Assembly (NCBI RefSeq): GCF_965279055.1
Contig: NZ_OZ257125.1
Coordinates: 2,728,001-2,792,000, forward strand
Direction of reading: 5' to 3'
DNA length: 64,000 nucleotides
Source of the DNA: Hydrocarboniphaga sp965279055
GTDB lineage: Bacteria; Pseudomonadota; Gammaproteobacteria; Nevskiales; Nevskiaceae
Under the pieces are notes generated by a model. That model was given only the letters and a program-made list of their open reading frames with translations, was not told the DNA's origin and ran no database searches. Made by a program: the position numbers and the translations under genes. Positions 44,807 to 53,129 of the stretch are shown here, piece by piece (the first letter of the stretch is position 1; the number at the start of each line of letters is the position of its first letter).

Positions 44807-47800
44807 CGCCGCCGGTCTTGCGCTTGACCGCCATGCGACGCAGCGTGCGGAACAGCACCGTCGCCACCAGCAGCGCCGCCAGCAGCGCGACGAAGGCCAA
44901 AACCACCGGCTGCTGCGCGAACCACCAGCGCAGTGCGGTGAAGAACGGCAGATGGCCGACGGTGTACTGGCTGCCCATCACGTAGTGGTTGATCTCGTCG
45001 CCGTTGAGCAGCACCAGGTCGCCGCGCAGGAACTGCGTCTTGCCGCTGTCCGACAGGATGCTGGCCAGCTCGGCCAGGCGATCGCCGTCGCCGGCGGTCA
45101 GCACCACCACGGTGTGACCCGAAGACAGCGGTGATTCGAAGCTCATCATCGCCGCCAGGGTGCGGCCGGCCTGCAGGATCACGTTGCCGGCATGATCCAT
45201 CGCCGCGTCGATGTCACGGCCTTCCCAGCGCGCGCGCAGGCGCTCGACCGGGCCGATGATGCGCAGGCGCGTGACACCGCCGGAGAAGGTCATCGGCATC
45301 CGCTCGGCCCACTGGTCGAGCAGCGGCTGGCTGGCGCCGGAACCCAGCACCAGGATGTCGCGGTCCGACATGCTGCCGACGTCCGCGGCATGGCCGAGCT
45401 TGAAGCGATACGCCGGATAGCCGGTGGCGTTGCCGATACGGCCCATCACCGTCAGGTACGCCTCGACATCCTTGGCGCCGAGCGAGTCCGCCAGCACGAT
45501 GCCGGTCTGCGACAGGTCCGCGTACTTGCTGAATGGGAAGCCGCCGTTGGCGAACAGCGCCAGCTCCGGCAGATGCGTGTAATGCGGGTAGGCCGACAGG
45601 TCGATCGTGGAGTCCTCATCGATCGAGCCGCGCAGGTTGTCCAGCACCACGTCCTTGCAGGGGCCTTCCTTCTTGCGCTCGAAGTAGTACTGGAACTGCA
45701 GTGCATTGTCGGCGCCGAACTTGTAGTCCGGCACGTAGACGGTGGCCTTGTTGATCGCGTCGGTGGTGCCCACGAACGGCAGGTTGATGCGGTCGGCCGA
45801 AGCCTGGTCTTCGCCGGTGGACGACAGCGCCACGGCCGAGACGAACTCGCCGTTGCTGTTGATGTTCAGCGTCGACTTGGAGCCCACGGTCGGCGTGTAG
45901 CGATATTTCAGCTTCAGCTTCATGCCGTCGCCGCGCCAGGTGAACAGATCGGGCGGTGCATGGAACGGGATGCGGATCGGCTCCGGATACAGGCCGGTGG
46001 CCTCGAGTGCATAGGGCTCGACCAGCTCGCCCACCGGTACCGGCCGGTCGGTCGGGATCCAGCGCGGCGCGTCGTAGGCGCGGCGCTCTTTCGGCTCGGT
46101 GAGTTCGCGCACGGCGACGGTGTCGCCGCCCAGCGCCTGGGTGCTCAGCGTCAGCGCGCGCGCCGCCATGTTCAGCGCCGCGCCGTCGCTGCCCGACACC
46201 ACCAGCAACTTGGCGCCGCGGCCGCGCGGGTTGTCGAGCATGCTGACTTTGGCGCCGCCGTTGCCGCCCGGAATCTGCAGACCGTCGGGCAATGCGCCAT
46301 TGGCGGAAATCACCACCGCATGCCCCGGCGGCAGCTGGTTGATGTAAACCGGGAAGCTGGCCGCGCGATAGGTCGCGATCGAGCCGAACCACGAGGCGAT
46401 GACGCCGGCCGCTTCCAGCTCGGCCAGGCCGGGCACCGAGGTGAACACGAACGGCAGCGTCAGCTTGCGCGAATCGCGCGCGTCGAAGAACGGCTGCGGC
46501 AAGGTCTTCAGATCGTTCGGCAGCGCCAGCGGCTGCACTTCGACATCCAGCGACGAGGTGTTGCTGACGATGGTCCAGAGGCTGGAATCCACCGGGTTCT
46601 GACAGTCCATCGTGTAAGACATGATCGCCTGCAGGCCGATCTGGTTGTACTGCACGAACAGCCGCGGATCGACGTCGATTTCGCGTTCGGCGCCGCCGGC
46701 GGTGTCGTCGTTGATGCGGATCGTGCCGACCAGTTCGCTGTTCACCAGCACGTTCAGATGGCTGATGTTGTAGAGCAGCGCCGGCGAGTGCGCGAACTTG
46801 ATCTTCAGCCTGGCCTTGGTGACGACCTCGTCGTCGCGCACCGACAGCGGGATCGCGTATTCGCCCTGCGAACCGCGCAGGCGGATCGGCTTCTGCACGC
46901 CCAGGTCCTTGAAGCTCAGCGAGCGCGTTTCGGTGCGCGTCGCCGAGGCCAGCGCGGTCGGCTGCGCCAGCACCGGCTGCACCGCCGAGGACGGCACCAG
47001 CCCGGCGGGCTGCGAGATGCCCGGCGCCTGCGCGTTGTAAGTGTCCGGCGCCTGAGCCCGGGCGTGCTGGCTGTAGCCGGCGCTGCCGCAGGCCAGTCCG
47101 ATCAGCACACCGGCGGTGACCGCCTTGCGCGGTCGCAGCACCCGGATGAACTTCTTGAAATACTGTTTCATTTCACTTCCCGCCGTAGCAAAACCCACGT
47201 TGGCCATCCTGAGCGTGCCGACCACGCCCAGTGTCAACACTTGTCTGAAGGATTCTTTCATGTCGTCCATCGGACGATTCTCGGCCCAGTGCACCCAGGC
47301 GTCGGCGCGGCCGAAGATCGCGTAGATCAGCTGGCTCTCCTGGCGCAGGTTCATCTCGGCGAACTGCATCGCCAGGGTGTCGCCGGTGGAGCGCGTCACG
47401 TGCGCGTCGATCCACACCAGCTTGTATTCCGGTGCCAGCGCCACCTGCACGTGCGACTCCAGCGGCAGATGCAGCGGCTGACTCAGGGTCAGCGCGGTGC
47501 CGCCTTCGGAGAGGTCGATGGTCGTCGCCGCGATTTCCGGCCCGCCCGGCACGCGCACGCGCGCGCTGATGTCGGTGCTGACACGAATCGCTGCCCGGAT
47601 CTGCCGCGATTCCCAGGCCACCGACAGCGCCGCGCCGACGATGATGATGTTGTACGTGGTCCACAGGATGTTCAGCACCACGGTGTCGAGTTCGTGGGTG
47701 TTCCAGACGAACAGCCGCACGAAACCGACCACCAGGCCGAGCATGTTCAGCACCAGGATCGTGACGTAGGGCTTGGCGATGTCGCGGTCGAAATACTCGT

Positions 47801-49313
47801 GGCTGACCAGACCGCCTTTCGCGGTCACGTTGAACGTACCCAGCTTCGGGTTGATCAGCGCGAGCAGCGTCGGCACCAGGATGTAGGTCGCCAGCACGGT
47901 CTCGTAGACCTCGGCCCAGAACGAGTGCCGGAACGGCCCCTGCAACCTCGAGTTGGTCAGGTTGGCGTGCATGATGTGCGGCGCCGCGTAGGCGAGAATC
48001 AGCAGCGCGCCGGCCTGGATGATGTGCGCCTGGAAGAACAGATACGACAGTGGCGCGGTCAGGAACACCAGCCGCGGCAGGCCATAGAAGAAGTGCAGCA
48101 TCGCGTTGGTGTAGCAAAGCCGCTGGCCCCATTTGAGGCCGCCCTTCAGGATCGGATTGTCGACGCGGAAAATCTGCGCCATGCCGCGCGCCCAGCGGAT
48201 ACGCTGGCCGACGTGCGCCGACAGCGATTCGGTGGCCAGGCCCGCGGCCTGCGCCAGATTGATGTACGCGGTGTTCCAGCCGCGGCGGTGCATCTTCAGC
48301 GAGGTGTGCGCGTCTTCGGTGACGGTCTCCACCGCGATGCCGCCGACTTCCATCAGCGCGGTGCGGCGCAGCACCGCACAGGAGCCGCAGAAGAACGTCG
48401 CGTTCCAGAAATCGTTGCCGTCCTGCAGCAGGCCGTAGAACAGCTCGCCCTCGTTGGGCACCTTGCGGAAGGTGCCGAGGTTGCGCTCGAACGGGTCCGG
48501 CGAGAAGAAGTGGTGAGGCGTCTGCAGCATGCCCAGCTTCTTGTCCTTCAGGAACCAGCCGAGCGTGATCTGCAGGAACGAGCGCGTCGGCACGTGATCG
48601 CAGTCGAAGATCGCGATGTATTCGCCGTGGGTCTTCTCCATCGCCCGATTCAGGTTGCCCGCCTTGGCATGCTTGGAATCGTTGCGCGTGATGTGCGTGG
48701 CGCCGACCGAGGCGCAGAAATCCTTGAATTCCTGGCGGCGTCCGTCGTCGAGCACGTAGACGTTGAAACGGTCTTTGGGCCAGTCCATCGCCAGAGCCGC
48801 GAGCACCGTCGGCCGCACCACTTTCAGCGGCTCGTTGTACGTCGGGATGTAGATGTCGACGGTCGGCCATTCGGTCGGCGGCGTCATCAGCGGGCTGGGC
48901 TTGCGCTGCAGCGGCCACAGCACCTGAAAATAACCCAGCACCAGCACCACGTAGGCGTAGAACTCGGCCAGGATCAGGCCGATCGCAAAGCCGTTGTCGA
49001 GCAGCGAATGCTGCGAAAAGCCCACCGATTCGGTCACGCGCCAGTACAGGTAGCGCGTCGACACCAGCACCGAGATGCCCATCATCATCAGTGACACCAG
49101 CCGCCCTTCGATGCGGTTGAGCCAGGTCGCCGACAGAAACATCGCGGCGCCGAAAGCCAGCTGCCAGCTCAGCGACAGCGGCACCGTGATCACCACGTAG
49201 ATCGGCAGCAGACAGATCAGCAGCACGCCCCACAGCGCCCAGCGGTGTTCCCAGATCGGTTTCTCGATCAGGTTCTCGATGTTGCGGTCCAGATTGTTGA
49301 GCAAGGCCATCAA
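44796..49313 (-). CDS. bcsAB: Fused cellulose synthase BcsA-BcsB
   Basis: One reading frame of 1505 residues. Residues 1-713 are BcsA: membrane helices flanking a GT2 domain with VLDDG, FDCDH (DxD), TEDAHTS and QRIRWARG (QxxRW), then a PilZ domain with RAAIR and DLSEGG for cyclic-di-GMP. Residues 715-1505 are BcsB: a signal-like hydrophobic stretch ending ARAQA (about 731-753), the periplasmic carbohydrate-binding body and a C-terminal membrane anchor with a basic tail. No stop separates them. The internal ATG at 47171 has GGGAAG upstream, so BcsB might also be made alone. Fused AcsAB is known in Komagataeibacter. Confidence 0.93.
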   Translation of the reverse strand: MMALLNNLDRNIENLIEKPIWEHRWALWGVLLICLLPIYVVITVPLSLSWQLAFGAAMFLSATWLNRIEGRLVSLMMMGISVLVSTRYLYWRVTESVGFSQHSLLDNGFAIGLILAEFYAYVVLVLGYFQVLWPLQRKPSPLMTPPTEWPTVDIYIPTYNEPLKVVRPTVLAALAMDWPKDRFNVYVLDDGRRQEFKDFCASVGATHITRNDSKHAKAGNLNRAMEKTHGEYIAIFDCDHVPTRSFLQITLGWFLKDKKLGMLQTPHHFFSPDPFERNLGTFRKVPNEGELFYGLLQDGNDFWNATFFCGSCAVLRRTALMEVGGIAVETVTEDAHTSLKMHRRGWNTAYINLAQAAGLATESLSAHVGQRIRWARGMAQIFRVDNPILKGGLKWGQRLCYTNAMLHFFYGLPRLVFLTAPLSYLFFQAHIIQAGALLILAYAAPHIMHANLTNSRLQGPFRHSFWAEVYETVLATYILVPTLLALINPKLGTFNVTAKGGLVSHEYFDRDIAKPYVTILVLNMLGLVVGFVRLFVWNTHELDTVVLNILWTTYNIIIVGAALSVAWESRQIRAAIRVSTDISARVRVPGGPEIAATTIDLSEGGTALTLSQPLHLPLESHVQVALAPEYKLVWIDAHVTRSTGDTLAMQFAEMNLRQESQLIYAIFGRADAWVHWAENRPMDDMKESFRQVLTLGVVGTLRMANVGFATAGSEMKQYFKKFIRVLRPRKAVTAGVLIGLACGSAGYSQHARAQAPDTYNAQAPGISQPAGLVPSSAVQPVLAQPTALASATRTETRSLSFKDLGVQKPIRLRGSQGEYAIPLSVRDDEVVTKARLKIKFAHSPALLYNISHLNVLVNSELVGTIRINDDTAGGAEREIDVDPRLFVQYNQIGLQAIMSYTMDCQNPVDSSLWTIVSNTSSLDVEVQPLALPNDLKTLPQPFFDARDSRKLTLPFVFTSVPGLAELEAAGVIASWFGSIATYRAASFPVYINQLPPGHAVVISANGALPDGLQIPGGNGGAKVSMLDNPRGRGAKLLVVSGSDGAALNMAARALTLSTQALGGDTVAVRELTEPKERRAYDAPRWIPTDRPVPVGELVEPYALEATGLYPEPIRIPFHAPPDLFTWRGDGMKLKLKYRYTPTVGSKSTLNINSNGEFVSAVALSSTGEDQASADRINLPFVGTTDAINKATVYVPDYKFGADNALQFQYYFERKKEGPCKDVVLDNLRGSIDEDSTIDLSAYPHYTHLPELALFANGGFPFSKYADLSQTGIVLADSLGAKDVEAYLTVMGRIGNATGYPAYRFKLGHAADVGSMSDRDILVLGSGASQPLLDQWAERMPMTFSGGVTRLRIIGPVERLRARWEGRDIDAAMDHAGNVILQAGRTLAAMMSFESPLSSGHTVVVLTAGDGDRLAELASILSDSGKTQFLRGDLVLLNGDEINHYVMGSQYTVGHLPFFTALRWWFAQQPVVLAFVALLAALLVATVLFRTLRRMAVKRKTGGGGH

Positions 49314-49319
49314 TGATCC

Positions 49320-50096
49320 CTAAGCGATCTCAACCTGCGCCAGCAGCCAGTCCGCCAGCGCGGCGGCGTCCTGTGCGGCCAGCGAATCCGGTGCGTAACG
49401 CGACACCGGTGCCTGGCTGGCCATCGCCTCCTCTACCATCGCGTCGAAACGCAGCACCGTCGGTGTGAGCCGGTAGCCGAGTTCGCGCTGCATGGCGCCC
49501 AGCACATCGCGGCACAGCGGGCGGGCAGCATTCATGCGATTGACCACGTAGTAGGAGCCGGCGAACTCTGACCGGGAACGGCAGTAGTCGGCCAGCCATC
49601 TTTCCATACTCGCGATGGTGACGAACGAGGCGGCGTCGGGCAACAGCACCATCAGCGCCAGGTCTGCGGCCAGCAGGGCCTGCTGCAGATACACCGAGCC
49701 GCCCGGCGGCGTGTCGATCAGCGTGATCGTGCCCGGCGCGATCGGCACCGCGTCGAGCTGGCGGCGCAGCCACTGCGGGTCACGGTCGAGCATGCGCTCG
49801 AATTCGCGGCGATCGTCCTCGGCCAGCGAGCCGTAAGGCAGCAGGCGCATGCCGTAGGGGCTGAGGAATTCCGCGTGGTCGAGACTCGCCTGCTGCAGGC
49901 ACTGCACCGCCAGGCCGCGCGAGTCGGCGACCGGCATTTTCAGGTGCAGGCGCAGCGCGTTCTGCGGGTCCAGGTCGAGCGCCAGCACACTCTGGCGGCG
50001 ATCGGTCAGCGCCATCGCCAGGTTGGCGACGACCGTGGTCTTGCCGACGCCGCCCTTGGGCGAAACCACGGCCACGACCGTTGAGCGTGCTGTCAT
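49320..50096 (-). CDS. bcsQ: BcsQ, ParA/MinD-like ATPase of the cellulose operon
   Basis: A 258-residue P-loop ATPase with SPKGGVGKTTVVANLAMAL, DLDPQNALRLHL and LIDTPPGGS. In E. coli BcsQ forms part of the inner-membrane Bcs complex and localises it at the pole. It ends 6 bp before bcsAB and starts 20 bp after bcsP, consistent with one transcript. Confidence 0.9.
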   Translation of the reverse strand: MTARSTVVAVVSPKGGVGKTTVVANLAMALTDRRQSVLALDLDPQNALRLHLKMPVADSRGLAVQCLQQASLDHAEFLSPYGMRLLPYGSLAEDDRREFERMLDRDPQWLRRQLDAVPIAPGTITLIDTPPGGSVYLQQALLAADLALMVLLPDAASFVTIASMERWLADYCRSRSEFAGSYYVVNRMNAARPLCRDVLGAMQRELGYRLTPTVLRFDAMVEEAMASQAPVSRYAPDSLAAQDAAALADWLLAQVEIA

Positions 50097-50116
50097 CGAG
50101 AGGCGCCGCCGACCGT

Positions 50117-50962
50117 TCAGCGCGGGAAACGCGGGTCGGAAATCCGGCTGAAAACGTCGTCCAGATTCTCCTCGCGCGCTTGCATCGCACGAGGCGCCTT
50201 GGCGTCGGCTTGATAGTTGAAGCGCATCCGCGCCGGCTTCTGTTGCGGCACGCTTGACGGTGCGACCAGGCGCTGGAACGTGCTCAGCAGTTCGCCGCTG
50301 GCGACGGGCTGCGGTGCGGCTTCGGGTTCAGCGGCAAGGATCGGCGGCGACTGGACCGGTTGCTGCCAGACGCGGGTTTCACCCGGGCCGGCCGAAGCGG
50401 GTTGCGGCGGCGGCGCTTGCGGCGGTTGCTGCCAGCGACGGCGCGCGGCTTCGGTGAGCTGGTCCACGGCTTCGTCGACCGGGCGCCGGCTGAGCTCCTG
50501 GAACAGGCGGCGGGTCGGCGCGTCTTCGGCCGGCGCCGGCATGTCGACCGGCGCCGTCGTGGTCGGGCTGCGCGCGATCTGGGCGACGCGGGTCGGCGTC
50601 TCCACCGCTGCGCGCAAAAGCGACCAGCGCGTCGACAGGTCGGCGCCGGCTGCAGCGGCTGCGGTGGCTGCAGCCGGCGACGGCGGCACGAAGCTCGCCA
50701 CTGCCGGAGCCTGGTGCACCGGCGGTAGCGGTGCGACCGTCGGCACCGGAGCGAGGACCGGAACCGTCGGCGCGATCTGCACCGTTGGCGGCGGCGCGGC
50801 AGCCGGTATCACCGTCGGCGGCGTCGGCTTCGCGGCGGTCGGCATCAGCGATTCACCACGCGGCGCGGCGCGCGATTTTTCGCGAATCTCCTGGTAGTCG
50901 CCCGGGTTCAGGCCGAGGTGGGAGAACAGTTGCTTGATGTCGTCGCTACGATCGGCGGCCAT
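50117..50962 (-). CDS. bcsP: BcsP-like cellulose biosynthesis protein
   Basis: A 281-residue mostly disordered protein. The N-terminus (DDIKQLFSHLGLNPGDYQEI) resembles the short BcsR/BcsP helix; residues 40-130 are Pro/Ala/Val-rich; the end contains FNYQADAKAPRAMQ and NLDDVFSRI, conserved-looking segments. Position between bcsD and bcsQ matches BcsP in operons of the bcsD-containing class. Its role is poorly known; it may help arrange synthase complexes. The symbol rests on position and the two end motifs. Confidence 0.7.
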   Translation of the reverse strand: MAADRSDDIKQLFSHLGLNPGDYQEIREKSRAAPRGESLMPTAAKPTPPTVIPAAAPPPTVQIAPTVPVLAPVPTVAPLPPVHQAPAVASFVPPSPAAATAAAAAGADLSTRWSLLRAAVETPTRVAQIARSPTTTAPVDMPAPAEDAPTRRLFQELSRRPVDEAVDQLTEAARRRWQQPPQAPPPQPASAGPGETRVWQQPVQSPPILAAEPEAAPQPVASGELLSTFQRLVAPSSVPQQKPARMRFNYQADAKAPRAMQAREENLDDVFSRISDPRFPR

Positions 50963-50984
50963 GGCGGGCGGGCGCTGCGGCGTT

Positions 50985-51467
50985 CTAGATGAAGTAGCTA
51001 GGGTGGGCCAGGCGGAAGCGCATCGCGTCCACCGGCGTCTCGACGCCGCCGACCTGATGCAGCTCCAGCGCGCCGCTGGCGCCGAGGCGCTTCAGCCAGC
51101 TCGCGTAAATGCCCTCGATCACGGCAGGCGACCAGGCCAGCGCGGCGTCGCCGAAAGCCTGGCGCAGCGGCGCGCAGGCATGGACGAATTCCAGGGAAGT
51201 CTGCAGATCGCGCACCTTGACCCAGCCCCAGCCGAGACGGCCGAACCAGTCGTTGGCGCTGCGTTCCAGATCGGCCAGCGAGGTGCCTACCGGCAAAGGA
51301 TCGGCGGCGGCGATGCGGCCGCCGATGGCATAGAAGAAAGAGCGCAACTCCTCCGGCGGCATCTGGGCATTCAATTCATCGGCCAGCGCGCGCAGCAGAG
51401 GCAACCACTGACTGTGGGACGCTCGGCTGTGAAAATACTGGAGACTGCCCTGCTCCAAATCGCTCAT
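50985..51467 (-). CDS. bcsD: BcsD, cellulose crystallisation subunit
   Basis: A 160-residue soluble protein of the BcsD/AcsD family. In Komagataeibacter AcsD forms an octameric periplasmic or cytoplasmic ring that bundles glucan chains and raises crystallinity. Recognisable segments are GGRIAAADPLPVGTSLADLE, WGWVKVRD and the C-terminal FRLAHPSYF. ATG 51467 has AAGGGAA upstream. It is the first gene of the operon; its presence marks the bcsD (type I) class, unlike E. coli bcsEFG operons. Confidence 0.88.
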   Translation of the reverse strand: MSDLEQGSLQYFHSRASHSQWLPLLRALADELNAQMPPEELRSFFYAIGGRIAAADPLPVGTSLADLERSANDWFGRLGWGWVKVRDLQTSLEFVHACAPLRQAFGDAALAWSPAVIEGIYASWLKRLGASGALELHQVGGVETPVDAMRFRLAHPSYFI

Positions 51468-51660
51468 GCGTTCCCTTATTAGCGAATCGCCCGGGCCGGG
51501 CGGACGCGCTGCCTTATACGGTTAACTTAATCGGGAAAAACCTTGATATCAATGCCAAAGCCTCCGATAACCGGATTTGGCTTCGACCAATAATGAACCG
51601 GCCATCGACGGCGTGCGCGCGGATGGGCAATTTGCTCCACAAGAACCGAAGCGATCCCCG
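51468..51660 (-). promoter_or_regulatory. Upstream region of the cellulose operon
   Basis: No gene is visible. The minus strand holds AT-rich stretches, TATAAG about 40 bases before bcsD, and the 10-bp palindrome TTGATATCAA at 51543-51552 that could be an operator. This must contain the main operon promoter unless dnaJ transcripts read through. No sigma54 or FliA consensus is clear. Confidence 0.4.
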
Positions 51661-51661
51661 C

Positions 51662-51717
51662 CTGTAGGAGCGGGCTCGCCCGCGACGCCAAGGTCGCAGG
51701 CAAGCCCGCTCCTACAG
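51662..51717. repeat. Inverted repeat, TAGGAGCGGGCTCGCCCGCGA family
   Basis: CTGTAGGAGCGGGCTCGCCCGCGAC pairs with GTCGCAGGCAAGCCCGCTCCTACAG (two mismatches) around 6 bases. It lies 10 bp after the dnaJ stop and could stop dnaJ transcripts from entering bcsD. Confidence 0.8.
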
Positions 51718-51727
51718 GTTCAGCTCC

Positions 51728-52852
51728 TCAATCCGCTGCCCCGAAGAACTTCTTCGCCCGATCCAGCCAGCCCGCCGCTTCCGGATTGTGCCGGGTGCTG
51801 CCGTCGCCCTGAAGCGAGGCACCGAACTCGCGCAGCGTTTCGCGCTGTTTCTTGTTGAGCCTGACCGGCGTCTCGATGACCACGGTGCACAGCAGGTCGC
51901 CGACGGCGCCGCCGCGCACCGACTTGACGCCCTTGCCGCGCAGGCGGAACACCTTGCCGGTCTGGGTTTCTTCCGGCAGCTTCAGCTGCGCCTTGCCGGC
52001 CAGGGTCGGCACGTCGAGTTCGCCGCCGAGCGCGGCGGTGACGAAGTCGATCGGCACCGTGCAATACAGATCGGAGCCGTCGCGCTCGAAGAATTCGTGC
52101 GGCTTGACGTTGACCTGCACGTACAGGTCGCCCGGAGGCGCGCCCTTCTCGCCGGCCTCGCCTTCGCCGGTCAGGCGGATGCGGTCGCCGGTGTCGACGC
52201 CGGCCGGGATCTTCACTTCCAGCGTCTTTTCGCGACGCACCTTGCCGCCGCCGCGGCAGGTCTTGCACGGGTCGCTGACCTGGGTGCCGCGGCCACGGCA
52301 ATGCGGGCAGGTCTGCTGCAGCACGAAGAAGCCCTGCTGCACGCGCACCTGGCCGGAGCCGCCGCAGGTCTTGCACTTGGGCGGCGCCTTGCCGTCGGCG
52401 GTGCCATGGCCGTTGCAGGTGGCGCAGTCGTCTAGCGTCGGGATGCGGATGGTTTCGGCCGAACCGAACACGGCCTGTTCGAGCGTCAGCTCCATCATGT
52501 AGCGCAGGTCGGAGCCGCGACGCGGCCCGGCGCGACGGCCGCCGCCGCCACCGAAAATGTCGCTGAAGACGTCGCCGAAGATGTCGCTGAAGCCGCCTTC
52601 GCCGAAACCGCCGCCGGCACCGCCGCGCTGCAGACCCTCGTGGCCGTGCTCGTCGTAGATCGCGCGCTTCTGCGCGTCGGTCAGCACTTCGTAGGCCTCG
52701 TTGGCCTCCTTGAACTTCTCTTCGGCGCCGGCGTCGCCCGGATTGCGGTCCGGGTGCAGCTTCATCGCCAGCCGGCGATAAGCCTTTTTCAGTTCGTCGT
52801 CGCTGGCCTGGCGGCTGACGCCGAGAACCTCGTAGTAGTCACGCTTGCTCAT
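51728..52852 (-). CDS. dnaJ: Chaperone DnaJ
   Basis: A 374-residue class A J-protein that delivers substrates to DnaK. The J domain carries HPD in LHPDRNPGD; a Gly/Phe region follows to about 110; the zinc domain has four C-x-x-C-x-G-x-G repeats from CATCNGHG to CKTCRGGG; the C-terminal substrate domain is complete. It is 277 bp from dnaK, separated by a terminator and a repeat pair, so it probably has its own promoter. Confidence 0.97.
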   Translation of the reverse strand: MSKRDYYEVLGVSRQASDDELKKAYRRLAMKLHPDRNPGDAGAEEKFKEANEAYEVLTDAQKRAIYDEHGHEGLQRGGAGGGFGEGGFSDIFGDVFSDIFGGGGGRRAGPRRGSDLRYMMELTLEQAVFGSAETIRIPTLDDCATCNGHGTADGKAPPKCKTCGGSGQVRVQQGFFVLQQTCPHCRGRGTQVSDPCKTCRGGGKVRREKTLEVKIPAGVDTGDRIRLTGEGEAGEKGAPPGDLYVQVNVKPHEFFERDGSDLYCTVPIDFVTAALGGELDVPTLAGKAQLKLPEETQTGKVFRLRGKGVKSVRGGAVGDLLCTVVIETPVRLNKKQRETLREFGASLQGDGSTRHNPEAAGWLDRAKKFFGAAD

Positions 52853-52937
52853 AAAACGGGGACATCCGAAAGGGTTAAAAGCTGGGAAGCAAGGACCGCG
52901 CTAGCGACCGCAACGAGCGTAGTACCCAAAACACCCC

Positions 52938-53033
52938 GTTCGTCCCGAGTAGCGCCTCAGGCGCGTATCGAGGGACCCGAACTGCGATCCGGTCCCTCGA
53001 TACGCCTCGCAAGCGAGGCTACTCGGGACGAAC
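52938..53033. repeat. Inverted repeat pair, GTCCCGAGTAGC...GTATCGAGGGACC family
   Basis: Two 40-44-bp halves, each with its own inner hairpin (GCGCCTCAGGCGC and CCTCGCAAGCGAGG), in inverted orientation. The outer ends GTTCGTCCCGAGTAGC are identical. Located between dnaK and dnaJ. Confidence 0.85.
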
Positions 53034-53080
53034 GGAGGTTTGTTACTGCCATGCATATTCAGCGGGACCGCCACAGACGC

Positions 53081-53111
53081 AAAAAGAGACGGGCGATTGC
53101 TCGCCCGTCTC
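53081..53111 (-). terminator. Terminator after dnaK
   Basis: Minus-strand stem GAGACGGGCGA / TCGCCCGTCTC (11 bp, 4-base loop) followed by TTTTTG, 19 bp after the dnaK stop. Confidence 0.85.
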
Positions 53112-53129
53112 CCCTTTTACCGCTGCGAC

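Noticed and set aside
45192..49094. A 1300-codon open frame on the plus strand opposite bcsAB
   Set aside because: It is antisense to a gene with many clear motifs, and its His/Arg/Gln-rich composition is the usual antisense product of a high-GC gene. The same applies to long frames opposite carB (23020-25218), treY (55926-58685), treZ (58655-60670) and bcsC (39276-41903).
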